DNA of 64,000 nucleotides from positions 169,171-233,170 of the forward strand of contig DHNQ01000010.1 of NCBI GenBank assembly GCA_002409595.1, in the 5' to 3' direction. Position numbers and translations under genes: made by a program. Each line of letters opens with the position of its first letter. Position 1 is the stretch's first letter. The DNA comes from Dysgonomonas sp. UBA5412. Its GTDB lineage: Bacteria; Bacteroidota; Bacteroidia; Bacteroidales; Dysgonomonadaceae. The notes beneath the pieces are model-generated. The model made no database searches, was not told the DNA's origin, and was given only the letters and a program-made list of their open reading frames with translations. Below, one piece after another: positions 54,681 through 63,703 of this stretch.

Positions 54681-55618
54681 GATTGTTATATATTCTTTTA
54701 CCCTTGATGTTAGGGTGGCTATTAGATCGGCTGATGGGCGATCCGGTATGGTTGCCACATCCTGTCGTCGTAATGGGGCGGATTATAGCATGGGGTGAGA
54801 AAAGGCTGAATCGGGGCAAAGATAGGCTACTAAAAGGAGGATTGTTTTCTGTTATGCTTATTTTGGGCAGTTATTTCTTTATGTGGAAGATTCTAGAAAT
54901 CTTATCCAATATTAATATTTGGCTGTCGGTTTTATTTTTGGCTCTTATTGTCTTCTATTGTCTGGCGGGAAAGACTTTGATAAGCGAAGTTAAGCAAGTT
55001 TTCGTTGCAGTAGACGAATCGGTGGAAAAAGGCAGGATACAAGTTGCACGCATTGTGGGGCGAGATACGTCAGAACTCTCTCCGCAGCAAATACGGACGG
55101 CAGCATTAGAGACTTTGTCCGAAAACCTGAGCGATGGAGTTATTGCTCCTCTATTTTGGTATTTATTATTAGGTGTTCCCGGCATGTTTGCTTATAAAAT
55201 GGTAAATACGCTCGATTCTATGATCGGGTACAAGAATGAACGATATAAAGATTTTGGCTGCTGGGCTGCTCATATCGATGATATAGCAAACTATATTCCT
55301 GCAAGGCTGACTGCTTTGTTGATGATTGTGAGCAATGGAAGACTTTCCTTATTATCCTTTGTCAAAAAATATGGAGGTAAACATGCTAGTCCTAATTCGG
55401 GATATCCCGAATCTGCAATGGCGGGTATCTTGAATTGTCGCTTTGGCGGGCCAAATGTTTATTTTGGGCACACTGTGGATAAACCATATATAGGACATAA
55501 CGATAAGGTGCTGACATCGGACGATATGATGAAAGCAATACATATAAATATAAGGACAGAGCTACTGATGGTGGCTTTGATAATTATTGTACAAACGATT
55601 TGTTATTTTAAATTTTAA
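54671..55618 (+). CDS. cbiB: Adenosylcobinamide-phosphate synthase
   Basis: Membrane enzyme that joins aminopropanol phosphate to adenosylcobyric acid. 315 residues, about five hydrophobic helices and the family signatures LGWLLDRLMGDPVWLPHPVV (13-32), SENLSDGVIAPLFWY near 155 and GGPNVYFGH with the preceding GYPESAMAG. It starts inside the end of the preceding gene and is followed at 5 bp by the adenosyltransferase. Confidence 0.94.
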   Translation: MDIGLLYILLPLMLGWLLDRLMGDPVWLPHPVVVMGRIIAWGEKRLNRGKDRLLKGGLFSVMLILGSYFFMWKILEILSNINIWLSVLFLALIVFYCLAGKTLISEVKQVFVAVDESVEKGRIQVARIVGRDTSELSPQQIRTAALETLSENLSDGVIAPLFWYLLLGVPGMFAYKMVNTLDSMIGYKNERYKDFGCWAAHIDDIANYIPARLTALLMIVSNGRLSLLSFVKKYGGKHASPNSGYPESAMAGILNCRFGGPNVYFGHTVDKPYIGHNDKVLTSDDMMKAIHINIRTELLMVALIIIVQTICYFKF

Positions 55619-55623
55619 GCGAT

Positions 55624-56190
55624 ATGAAAATATATACTCGTGGTGGAGACAAAGGAAAAACCGGCATCTGGGGCGGACAGCGTGTAGATAAAGATGATGT
55701 ACGTATAGAGGCAAACGGAACGATCGACGAACTTAATTCACAAATAGGCGTAGTTCGTGCCCATCTGGGTACTGATCATAAGTGGCAACCGATTTTGTTT
55801 CAGATACAGACCGAACTGATGGTTGTGATGTCTCAGGTGGCAACACCTTCGGAACTCAGAGAACAGAATCAGAACAAATTGGATGAGGGGTTGGATAAGT
55901 TGTGCGAACAACAGATGGATTTACTTACTGATGAAATGGGGCCCAGTCAAACATTCATTTTGCCGGGAGGAACGATTGCTTCCGCCCATCTGCAATTAGC
56001 AAGGACTATCGCCCGTCGTGCCGAACGCCGATTGTGTACTTTGGATAAACAAGACGAAGTACCTGCTTCTGTGATGCGATTTATAAACCGTCTTTCCGAT
56101 TTATTTTTCACAATGGCTCGATACGATATGTTTTTGGCAGGAAGTATAGAAGAACGTTGGAAAGATTTTTTATATAAAAGAAAAAAATAA
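55624..56190 (+). CDS. Corrinoid adenosyltransferase, PduO type
   Basis: Transfers the adenosyl group of ATP to cob(I)alamin or a precursor. 188 residues; the signature starts at the N-terminus with TRGGDKGKTGIWGG, followed by EANGTIDELNSQIG near residue 40 and a C-terminal RRAERRL (ARTIARRAERRLC) helix. This is the PduO (trimeric) family, not the CobA family. It overlaps cobU by 1 bp. Confidence 0.93.
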   Translation: MKIYTRGGDKGKTGIWGGQRVDKDDVRIEANGTIDELNSQIGVVRAHLGTDHKWQPILFQIQTELMVVMSQVATPSELREQNQNKLDEGLDKLCEQQMDLLTDEMGPSQTFILPGGTIASAHLQLARTIARRAERRLCTLDKQDEVPASVMRFINRLSDLFFTMARYDMFLAGSIEERWKDFLYKRKK

Positions 56191-56702
56191 TGGCACGCCG
56201 TATAATTCTTATAACCGGAGGTCAGCGATCGGGCAAGAGCAGTTATGCGCAGCGCATGGCTTTGTCTTTAGCTCCCGATCCTATATATCTTGCTACATCG
56301 CGCGTGTGGGATGAGGAGCATCGCCGACGCATAGAAAGACATAAGGCTGAGCGGGGAAAAGAGTGGACAAGTATAGAAGAGGAAAAAGAACTAAGCAGGC
56401 TTGAACTGGAAGGCAGAGTCGTGTTAGTTGATTGTGTTACCCTTTGGGCAACAAATTTCTTTTTCGATCTCGATTCGGATGTTGAACAATCCTTAGTGTC
56501 TTTAAAATCTGAATTTGATAAACTGATCGTTAAAGATGCCTTATTTATTTTTGTCACCAACGAAATTGGGATGGGCGAAATGTCACAAAATGATGTACAG
56601 CGCAAATTTGCCGATTTGCAGGGTTGGCTCAATCAATATATAGCTGCTAAGTCGGATGAGGTATACCTCATGGTGTCGGGATTGCCATTGAAAGTGAAAT
56701 GA
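56190..56702 (+). CDS. cobU: Bifunctional adenosylcobinamide kinase/guanylyltransferase
   Basis: Phosphorylates and guanylylates adenosylcobinamide. P-loop ITGGQRSGKSSYAQ near residue 7; the guanylylated His is in RIERHKAERG near residue 50. The C-terminus (VTNEIGMGEMSQNDVQRKFADLQGWLNQ) is typical. 170 residues. Encoded between the adenosyltransferase and cobT. Confidence 0.95.
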   Translation: MARRIILITGGQRSGKSSYAQRMALSLAPDPIYLATSRVWDEEHRRRIERHKAERGKEWTSIEEEKELSRLELEGRVVLVDCVTLWATNFFFDLDSDVEQSLVSLKSEFDKLIVKDALFIFVTNEIGMGEMSQNDVQRKFADLQGWLNQYIAAKSDEVYLMVSGLPLKVK

Positions 56703-56723
56703 CCTGATAAACTAACATAAGAA

Positions 56724-57761
56724 ATGAAAAAATTTAATATTGAGAAACCGAATGACGATGTACGTTCATTCTTACAAGAGAAAATAGATAATCTGACTAA
56801 ACCTAAAGGCTCGCTCGGAATATTGGAAGATCTTGCTATGCAGGTAGGGTGGATACAACAAAGCATCAATCCAAAACTTACACGCCCTTGTCATATCGTT
56901 TTTGCCGGAGATCATGGTATTGCCGCCGAAGGAGTTAGTCCTTCACCTCAGGAAGTTACATATCAGATGATTGCAAATTTTTGGGCAGGAGGTGCAGGTA
57001 TTAATTTTCTGGCTCGTCAACATGGGTTCGATCTTAAAGTGGTAGATGCCGGAGTTAATTTCGATTTTAAAACCGATGATCCTATCATAGATAAAAAAAT
57101 ACGCAAAAGTACCCGTAATTATTTGCAGGAAGCTGCTATGACACGCGAAGAAATGGATCTGGCGATAGAGCGTGGTGCAGAGTGTGTGCAGGCTTGTTAT
57201 GATCAGGGATGTAACGTTATCGGATTTGGCGAAATGGGCATTACCAATACTTCATCTTCTTCTCTATGGATGACCTATCTGACGGGAATACCGCTCGATC
57301 AGTGTATAGGGGCCGGATGTGACCACACAGGTAATATCATAGAGCATAAATACAAGGTATTGAAGCAATCGATGGAAAATTATAAAGGAGATGCTTCTGT
57401 CGAAGATATTATGCGAAATTTTGGTGGTTATGAAATGGTGATGACGGTAGGTGCTATGTTGAAGGCGGCAGAACTTGGAATGATCATTCTTGTAGATGGT
57501 TTTATTATGACCAATTGCATGTTGATGGCATCCAAGCTTAATAGTAATGTTTTGCATTATGCCATATTCGGACATCAGGGCGATGAGGCAGGACATAAAT
57601 TAGTGTTAGATCATCTGAAAGCTAAACCGATTCTCAATCTGGGTTTCAGGCTGGGTGAAGGTACGGGGGCTTTGTGTGCCTATCCGATTATAGATTCGGC
57701 AGTCCGTATGATAAATGAGATGAATTCTTTTAAGGAAATAAAGGTTACAAAATATTTTTAA
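56724..57761 (+). CDS. cobT: Nicotinate-nucleotide--dimethylbenzimidazole phosphoribosyltransferase
   Basis: Makes alpha-ribazole phosphate from a lower-ligand base. 345 residues. Motifs: [15 protein letters not shown] near residue 27, [20 protein letters not shown] near residue 59 and [12 protein letters not shown] near residue 172. The catalytic Glu is near the C-terminus in [14 protein letters not shown]. The base it uses cannot be told. It lies 21 bp after cobU. Confidence 0.95.
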   Translation: MKKFNIEKPNDDVRSFLQEKIDNLTKPKGSLGILEDLAMQVGWIQQSINPKLTRPCHIVFAGDHGIAAEGVSPSPQEVTYQMIANFWAGGAGINFLARQHGFDLKVVDAGVNFDFKTDDPIIDKKIRKSTRNYLQEAAMTREEMDLAIERGAECVQACYDQGCNVIGFGEMGITNTSSSSLWMTYLTGIPLDQCIGAGCDHTGNIIEHKYKVLKQSMENYKGDASVEDIMRNFGGYEMVMTVGAMLKAAELGMIILVDGFIMTNCMLMASKLNSNVLHYAIFGHQGDEAGHKLVLDHLKAKPILNLGFRLGEGTGALCAYPIIDSAVRMINEMNSFKEIKVTKYF

Positions 57762-57993
57762 GTGACACCTTGTGTGATTCAGATTGGATTTAAAGTTGTG
57801 TCAATTATCTATATATAAGCATATTGTATATTTAAGATATAACAAAAGGGTGACAAGTGAAAAAATAGGTGAAATCTGTAACCTTTGTCACCTTTTAACA
57901 AAATAAACGCTTATAATCAACTTGTTAATGTTAAATGAGTAAAGATTGATATTCTTGTTTACAATATTATATACTCACTAAGTTTAGAAAAAG
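57762..57993. other. Gap inside the cob operon with an inverted repeat
   Basis: 232 bp with no gene. It contains AAAAGGGTGACAA (57844-57856) and its near-complement TTGTCACCTTTT (57885-57896), and the same TGACA core appears once more at 57763-57767. The second arm is not followed by a clean T-run, so it is not an ordinary terminator. It may be an operator, a processing hairpin or a rho-independent attenuator of weak type. Confidence 0.4.
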
Positions 57994-58755
57994 ATGAAGA
58001 ATATAGCAGCAGCCTTAGTTTTCTTTACTCGTTTACCCTTTTGGAGACTAAAGGCATTTAATGTTCCTGCCGAATATTTTAAGCAAGTGATCAATTATTG
58101 GTCTGTCGTAGGATGGCTTACAGCTGCCGTTATGGCTGCTACTCTTTGGCTTACATCTCATATTCTGCCTTGGTCAGTAGCTGTTATCTTTGCCATTCTT
58201 AGTAGATTACTCATTACCGGAGCATTGCACGAAGATGGGTTAGCCGACTTTTTCGATGGCTTTGGCGGTGGTACTACGCGCGAACGGATATTAGAAATAA
58301 TGAAAGATTCGCATATTGGTACGTATGGTGTAGTCAGTCTTATATTTTACTTTGCGACACTTTATTCTTTATTGGTCAATATGGATTTACATTTGGCTTG
58401 TGTAGCTATTTTGGCTGCCGATCCGGTTTGTAAATTTATAGCATCTCTCATCACATTGGTGCTTCCTTATGCCCGCAATGCAGAGACTAGTAAGTCTAAA
58501 ACCGTTTATAATAAAATGTCAATAAAAACGGGCGTCGTGTCTGTATTATTTGGAGTTGTGCCTTTTCTTTTGTTATTAGATTTTCACTTTTGGGCTGCAA
58601 TATTATTTCCTATCTTTGTTTTCGTTGCAATGACATACCTTATGAAAAAGAAAATAGGTGGCTATACGGGAGATTGCTGTGGTGCAATGTTTCTGATGTG
58701 TGAACTATCTTTTTATCTGGGAATAGTCGTTCTTCTGAAAACTTGTATTTATTGA
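57994..58755 (+). CDS. cobS: Adenosylcobinamide-GDP ribazoletransferase (cobalamin synthase)
   Basis: Integral membrane enzyme that joins adenosylcobinamide-GDP and alpha-ribazole to finish cobalamin. 253 residues and about six hydrophobic helices. Signatures: FFTRLPFW near residue 11, ALHEDGLADFFDGFGGG near residue 75 and the C-terminal GGYTGDCCGAM. It follows a 232-bp gap, unlike the tight spacing elsewhere in this cluster. Confidence 0.94.
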   Translation: MKNIAAALVFFTRLPFWRLKAFNVPAEYFKQVINYWSVVGWLTAAVMAATLWLTSHILPWSVAVIFAILSRLLITGALHEDGLADFFDGFGGGTTRERILEIMKDSHIGTYGVVSLIFYFATLYSLLVNMDLHLACVAILAADPVCKFIASLITLVLPYARNAETSKSKTVYNKMSIKTGVVSVLFGVVPFLLLLDFHFWAAILFPIFVFVAMTYLMKKKIGGYTGDCCGAMFLMCELSFYLGIVVLLKTCIY

Positions 58756-58771
58756 TATTCTAAAATAATAT

Positions 58772-59287
58772 ATGAAGATATATATCGTACGACATACCGC
58801 GGTTGGTGTAAATGGAGTTTGTTATGGACAAACCGATGTCCCTCTTAAAGATACCTTTGAGCAGGAGGCAACTATCGTGAAAGAAAATCTGAAGGGCGTG
58901 CCTTACGATGCTATCTTCTCCAGCCCTTTGAGCCGTGCCAGAAAACTTGCCGAATATTGTGGCTATGATAATATTCAATTGTACGACCGATTGAAAGAAC
59001 TTCACTTTGGCGAATGGGAAATGAAGGAGTGGGATGATATTGAGATGAAGGAATGGGAAACGGATTGGATAAATAAACCTGCACCTAAAGGCGAATCATT
59101 CAAGCAGATGTACGATCGTGTGGCTTCTTTCATAGATGAACTGAAAGAAGCTGATTATAAATCGGTAATTATATTTGCACACGGAGGGGTTATTAATTGT
59201 TTCAAAGTGTATTTTGGTCAGACCGACCTTCAAGGTGCATTTGATAATATGCCTGAATATGGGCAAATCACAGAATTTGAGCTTTAA
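58772..59287 (+). CDS. cobC: Alpha-ribazole phosphatase (histidine phosphatase fold)
   Basis: Removes phosphate from alpha-ribazole 5'-phosphate or cobalamin phosphate. The phosphohistidine motif is IVRHTAVGVNGVCYGQTD (residues 4-21; canonical RHG reads RHT here, as in CobC proteins), with EWEMKEWD near residue 76 and the second His in FAHGGVI near residue 130. 171 residues, 16 bp after cobS. Confidence 0.9.
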   Translation: MKIYIVRHTAVGVNGVCYGQTDVPLKDTFEQEATIVKENLKGVPYDAIFSSPLSRARKLAEYCGYDNIQLYDRLKELHFGEWEMKEWDDIEMKEWETDWINKPAPKGESFKQMYDRVASFIDELKEADYKSVIIFAHGGVINCFKVYFGQTDLQGAFDNMPEYGQITEFEL

Positions 59288-59460
59288 AAAGAGCATTATA
59301 TCTTTATTGTTTATCATCTGCCAATAATAAGGCTGAATTATAAATGAATCTGAATATTCGTTAATTGTTTTCCTTCATCGGATAAAGATCTTTTTGATAT
59401 ATTATCAATTCGAATGATTTTTGTATTTTAGTCAAATTCAAAAATATTACAAAATCGTTG

Positions 59461-60537
59461 ATGAAAAGATATTTGCTCTTTGTTTCTCTGTCTTATTCTT
59501 ATTCTATATTGCGTCCTATACAAGATGAAATCCGCAGACGAGGACATGAAGCCGCATGGTTTGTGGAAGGTACCGCTCCTTTATATTTGCATGAAAATGA
59601 AATACATCTGAAAACAATAGCTGAAGTTATGGATTATAATCCGATAGCTGTGTTTGTACCGGGAGTGCGTGTCTATGATTTTATTCCGGGGATAAAAGTT
59701 CAGGTTTTTCATGGACTCTATTACAAGCGATCCGACTTTGGTGATCATTATAAGATACGAGGATTTTTTGATGTTTACTGTACTACAAGCCCTTTGTTTA
59801 CACCTCGTTTCAAGGAATTGGAAAAAAAACATGGCTTCTTTAAAGTGTACGAAACAGGATGGAGCAAATTTGATGGTTATACACTACATGGCAAAACTAT
59901 TGAATCATCATCTGATACAACGCCTACTATAATCTTTGCACCTACTTTTACACGAGGTATGGAGTCGGCATCCAGCCTTTGCGGTAAGATAGAGGAACTT
60001 TTGAAAACAAAAGAGTGGAAGTGGATATTCTCTTTTCATCCTAAAATGGATAAACATATAGTATCTCAATACAAACTTCTTGCTGACAGATATAATAATG
60101 CTGCTTTTATCGAAACTGATGATAAAGAACCTTTATTTAGAAAGTCAGATGTTATGCTGAGCGATACATCGTCTGTTATATATGAGTTTCTGTGGTTGAA
60201 TAAGCCGGCAGTAACTTATAAGAACACATTTCCTGCTAACCATCTGATTAATATAGAATCGCCTGACGATTTGGCTTCAGCTATCGAAAAGGCATTGAGC
60301 AGACCTGATGATCTGATGGTTAATATTTCTACTTTTATGGATCAGTTGCATCCTTATCGGGATGGACAGTCTTCGGCTCGTATTCTGGATGCTACGGACG
60401 ACTTTATACAGAATTATCAGGGACGATTGAAACGGAAGCCTCTTAATCTGTATCGTAATCTAAAACTTCGCAAAAAAGCCGGCTATTTCCCGTTTGGTTC
60501 TCTATATAAGAGAATGAATACAGACAAAGCTGAATAA
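59461..60537 (+). CDS. CDP-glycerol glycerophosphotransferase-like family protein
   Basis: 358 residues from the ATG at 59461 (a TTG just upstream is not needed). GT-B-like sequence: an N-terminal part with FVPGVRVYDFIPG and QVFHGLYYKRSDFG near residue 85, then a FAPTFTRG motif and a C-terminal SDVMLSDTSSVIYEFLWLNKPAVTY motif near residue 240, which is the signature of the CDP-glycerol:poly(glycerophosphate) glycerophosphotransferase family. In Gram-negatives these proteins act in surface polymer synthesis; no polymer genes are adjacent. Its own small unit; the Sus terminator lies just beyond. Confidence 0.8.
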   Translation: MKRYLLFVSLSYSYSILRPIQDEIRRRGHEAAWFVEGTAPLYLHENEIHLKTIAEVMDYNPIAVFVPGVRVYDFIPGIKVQVFHGLYYKRSDFGDHYKIRGFFDVYCTTSPLFTPRFKELEKKHGFFKVYETGWSKFDGYTLHGKTIESSSDTTPTIIFAPTFTRGMESASSLCGKIEELLKTKEWKWIFSFHPKMDKHIVSQYKLLADRYNNAAFIETDDKEPLFRKSDVMLSDTSSVIYEFLWLNKPAVTYKNTFPANHLINIESPDDLASAIEKALSRPDDLMVNISTFMDQLHPYRDGQSSARILDATDDFIQNYQGRLKRKPLNLYRNLKLRKKAGYFPFGSLYKRMNTDKAE

Positions 60538-60539
60538 AA

Positions 60540-60567
60540 AAGAAGTACCCTTTTTAGGGTACTTCTT
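60540..60567 (-). terminator. Terminator of the SusCDE locus
   Basis: An 11-bp stem AAGAAGTACCC (60540-60550) with GGGTACTTCTT (60557-60567); on the minus strand it is followed by T residues, 33 bp after the SusE-like gene. Confidence 0.8.
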
Positions 60568-60600
60568 GTCGGGCATTTATTCTCCATATTTAAACATGGA

Positions 60601-61704
60601 CTACAATTTTTCGAATTTTATTTCAGGCTTGCTTGTATTTAACGTTATACGATATGTACCGGCCTCTCCGTCATTCACTTTCCATTTCAGGTCTTCTCCA
60701 TCTTTATAAACTTGTACTTTAGTCTCAGACAAAGCTCCATCTGCCTTCATTGGTCTGAATGTAGGAGATCCATAACTCTTTTCGGTTAAGATTTTAAATT
60801 CTCCTGCCTTTAATTCAACTTCAGCTACGAAGGTGTTTGGCCGTGTTGGATCCCAAGTCATTTCTATAATCTTGCTAAGTTCCCAATCTGCAGAGGTTGC
60901 ATTTCCTATAATGTACATAGTTGGATATAGGATAGGACTATAGACTATTCTCTTTTCTTTTCTAAACAAAGCAATGGCATAAAGTCCTTCTTTAGCTACT
61001 TCAAACATACTATCAGGATCACTATCTTTTAGTCTTTCTACTAAATCCGAATTAGTCGTTCCCTTGTTGATTGAAGGCAGAACATTCCCTTGATTGGTGA
61101 TAAATTTAAAGCTTCCAACTTTAAGATTGCCTTTCCAATGATAGAAATTACCAATTTCGCCTTCAGTTATTTTTATAGACTTAGTTAGATCAAGTCCGGC
61201 TGCTGTTGCTGTACCTAATAGAAAGAGCGGTTTCGGAGATAAAGCATAGCTTTTGACTTCCAGCTCAACTAATGAAATTTCGGGATATATGAATTTCGGA
61301 CCATTAACTTTGGCTACAATTCTGGCTTGCAATTTAATTTCATCTCCGGGCAAGAGTCCCCATTTATTTAAGATTAGATCATTTAGATCATTATGAGTAT
61401 AGCTTACCTCAAATTTTCCATCTGCCGGTATTTCTATCGGATCCGTCGATGTTTTGAAATCGGCCCCGAATACATCGAGGCGAAATATATACACAATTGT
61501 ATTTTCTGCACCTCTATCTATACCCTTATTCCAAGAGAAGGTAACAGCCGTTTCATCAGCAAGTTCTTCATTCAAAGTTATAGTGTCGTTAGATATTTGT
61601 AAGGCCAGAGGCTCTCCTTGAGTACCATCATTTTCATCATCGCTACAAGCAATGCAGAATAGACCAAATATAAGTGCTAACGTTATTTTATAGATTGTTC
61701 TCAT
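60601..61704 (-). CDS. SusE-like outer-membrane lipoprotein
   Basis: 367 residues. Lipobox with Cys20 (FCIAC) after the signal peptide, so it is lipid-anchored, probably to the outer-membrane surface. The N-terminal Ig-like SusE domain (ALQISNDTITLNEE, then TFSWNKG) is followed by two carbohydrate-binding type repeats, each with a LGTAT or IGNAT strand and a GxFKILT or GSFKFIT strand. It starts 45 bp after the SusD-like gene; together with SusC/SusD it makes a glycan-uptake system of unknown substrate. Confidence 0.88.
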   Translation of the reverse strand: MRTIYKITLALIFGLFCIACSDDENDGTQGEPLALQISNDTITLNEELADETAVTFSWNKGIDRGAENTIVYIFRLDVFGADFKTSTDPIEIPADGKFEVSYTHNDLNDLILNKWGLLPGDEIKLQARIVAKVNGPKFIYPEISLVELEVKSYALSPKPLFLLGTATAAGLDLTKSIKITEGEIGNFYHWKGNLKVGSFKFITNQGNVLPSINKGTTNSDLVERLKDSDPDSMFEVAKEGLYAIALFRKEKRIVYSPILYPTMYIIGNATSADWELSKIIEMTWDPTRPNTFVAEVELKAGEFKILTEKSYGSPTFRPMKADGALSETKVQVYKDGEDLKWKVNDGEAGTYRITLNTSKPEIKFEKL

Positions 61705-61749
61705 AGTTAAATATTTTATTCTTGAGTATTAATTATGATATGAGGTTTG

Positions 61750-63684
61750 TTAAAATCCCGGAAGCTGTCTTAAGTTCGGATTCTTATCTATCTGATTTTG
61801 ATGAATCGGAGCCCAATAATTCTTTTTGGTAAATACTCTTTTCAGATATGGTGTTCTTACAAAGTAGGCAGCAGCATCGGACTTGTCATCACTTTTATTT
61901 TTTCCTTCATAATTCATTCCATAGAATGTTCGGTTCAGGATTTTTTCTCCCATTTTCCATCTGCGAATATCATCATATCTGATAGAAAACTCACAGTTTA
62001 ATTCTACACGACGTTCTTTTCTTATAGCTTCACGCATTTCATCCTGATTTTTTGGAGCTGATATCTTATTTGTTCCATCTCCATATTGTGGAATTCCTCC
62101 GCGCTCTCTGATTTTGTTCAGATAGAATAAGATCTCTGTACGATTCTCTGGTTGACTTTCGTTCAACGCTTCTGCATAGTTCAGATAAGCTTCTCCCAAA
62201 CGGTATAATATGCCTGGACGGTATGGTCTGACATTGTTTCGAGGATCGTGATCAGGGTGTACTCTCTTTCTCACTAAATATCCATTTTGAGGAGCATCGT
62301 GTGTAGGACCTCCATCCCAATCATTGTAATAGAACCGGCTTTCCCTATTTTCTCTTCTTATCCAGCTTCCGTTGTATAAAACCGAGATGTAAAACCGTGG
62401 TTCGCGGTTGCAATACATATTGTATGTGCCTTCCAGAGTGACAGGATTTTCACTGTTTCCGTTATCTCCCTGAGATTCTATCCATTTGGTCTTTCTAAGG
62501 TCATTCTCTGTTGAAAATCCAGTTTCTATATATCCCGAGGATGGATTAATGATGGGGCTTCCATCAGTCTGATAGCCTGTGATAGGGCTTAAGCCGTTTT
62601 CCATAAAGAAAGCGTCTACAAGTTCCTGTGAAACTCCTAGTCCTCCATTTCCACCTGTACCTCTAGGCTGTGCATGTTTGTCGTAGTCGTAAGATTCGTC
62701 GTTATTTCCACTGCCTTTGCCTGTACTTGGACGAGCAAACAAAATCTCTTTATTTCCTTCATCATATCGTTTAAAAGACATATTTTGATATGACATAAAA
62801 GGGTCTATTGTACCATCATCATTATATTCGTAATAAAGTTGATGTCCGTTTGCTTGTGCTAAGTCAATTAGCTCTTTACAAGCTGCGGTTGCTTTAGTCC
62901 ATTTTGAAGCATCATAAGTAGCATTGAATATCTCTTTACCCTCATTGTTTACAAAACCTTTATAGTCTGTATTTCCATTTACTAAAGGGCTGGCAGCAAA
63001 TAGAAGCATGCGTGCTCTTACAGCCATACACATTATAGAGGTTGCTCTTCCATATTTGCGAGAGTCGGTATAGTAGGCCGGAAGTATTTTGGCTGATTCC
63101 TGCAATTCATTGTCTATCCATGCTATGACTTCATCAAAAGGAGTTTGCCCAATCATTAATTCTTCGGATGGAGTATTGAAATCCGATAGCCATGTTTGTA
63201 AAGGTATAGCTCCATGATTGCTGACAAGCAGATAATAGTAGTATGCTATAAGAAATCGGCATTCAGCTTTCATGTAAGTGACCTCTTGTTCTGTTACAAG
63301 TTGTTGAGGATTGGCTTTTACATTATCAATAAATATGTATGCTGCTCTGATCTTTTGTGGCAGATCTCCCCAATAATTTGTACCCCAACCACTTGATGAA
63401 TTCCAGTTTCCTTGTATTTTTGTTATACAATCCCAACCATAGGCTTCCCATCCTTTAGAAGGAGAATAGTCGTCAGCTAAAGCATCCAGATGTTTTACCA
63501 TATTGAGATATGGAATAGGTATTTTAGAATAGACCCCTGCCAACCAATCTTCGGTTCTTGTTTTATCGTTAAAAACCATTTCTAACGTTAGTATATCGTC
63601 TGGTGTTTTTTCGAGATAATTACATCCTCCTGAAAATAGGATTATTGTTATTGTCAATAAAACTTTTGATATGTAATGCTTCAT
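61750..63684 (-). CDS. SusD/RagB family outer-membrane lipoprotein
   Basis: 644 residues. Lipobox with Cys21 (FSGGC), then YLEKTPDDILTLEMVFNDKTR, the usual SusD start. It has the helical TPR-like core and the C-terminal RIRxGI-type region (NKIRERGGIPQYG, then RKERRVELNCEFSIRYDDIRRW) with a terminal QIDKNPNLRQLPGF. It acts as the lid over the SusC channel. It lies between the SusC end (19 bp) and the SusE-like gene in a single transcript. Confidence 0.95.
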   Translation of the reverse strand: MKHYISKVLLTITIILFSGGCNYLEKTPDDILTLEMVFNDKTRTEDWLAGVYSKIPIPYLNMVKHLDALADDYSPSKGWEAYGWDCITKIQGNWNSSSGWGTNYWGDLPQKIRAAYIFIDNVKANPQQLVTEQEVTYMKAECRFLIAYYYYLLVSNHGAIPLQTWLSDFNTPSEELMIGQTPFDEVIAWIDNELQESAKILPAYYTDSRKYGRATSIMCMAVRARMLLFAASPLVNGNTDYKGFVNNEGKEIFNATYDASKWTKATAACKELIDLAQANGHQLYYEYNDDGTIDPFMSYQNMSFKRYDEGNKEILFARPSTGKGSGNNDESYDYDKHAQPRGTGGNGGLGVSQELVDAFFMENGLSPITGYQTDGSPIINPSSGYIETGFSTENDLRKTKWIESQGDNGNSENPVTLEGTYNMYCNREPRFYISVLYNGSWIRRENRESRFYYNDWDGGPTHDAPQNGYLVRKRVHPDHDPRNNVRPYRPGILYRLGEAYLNYAEALNESQPENRTEILFYLNKIRERGGIPQYGDGTNKISAPKNQDEMREAIRKERRVELNCEFSIRYDDIRRWKMGEKILNRTFYGMNYEGKNKSDDKSDAAAYFVRTPYLKRVFTKKNYWAPIHQNQIDKNPNLRQLPGF

Positions 63685-63703
63685 AATATTAAAAAATTAG
63701 ATA

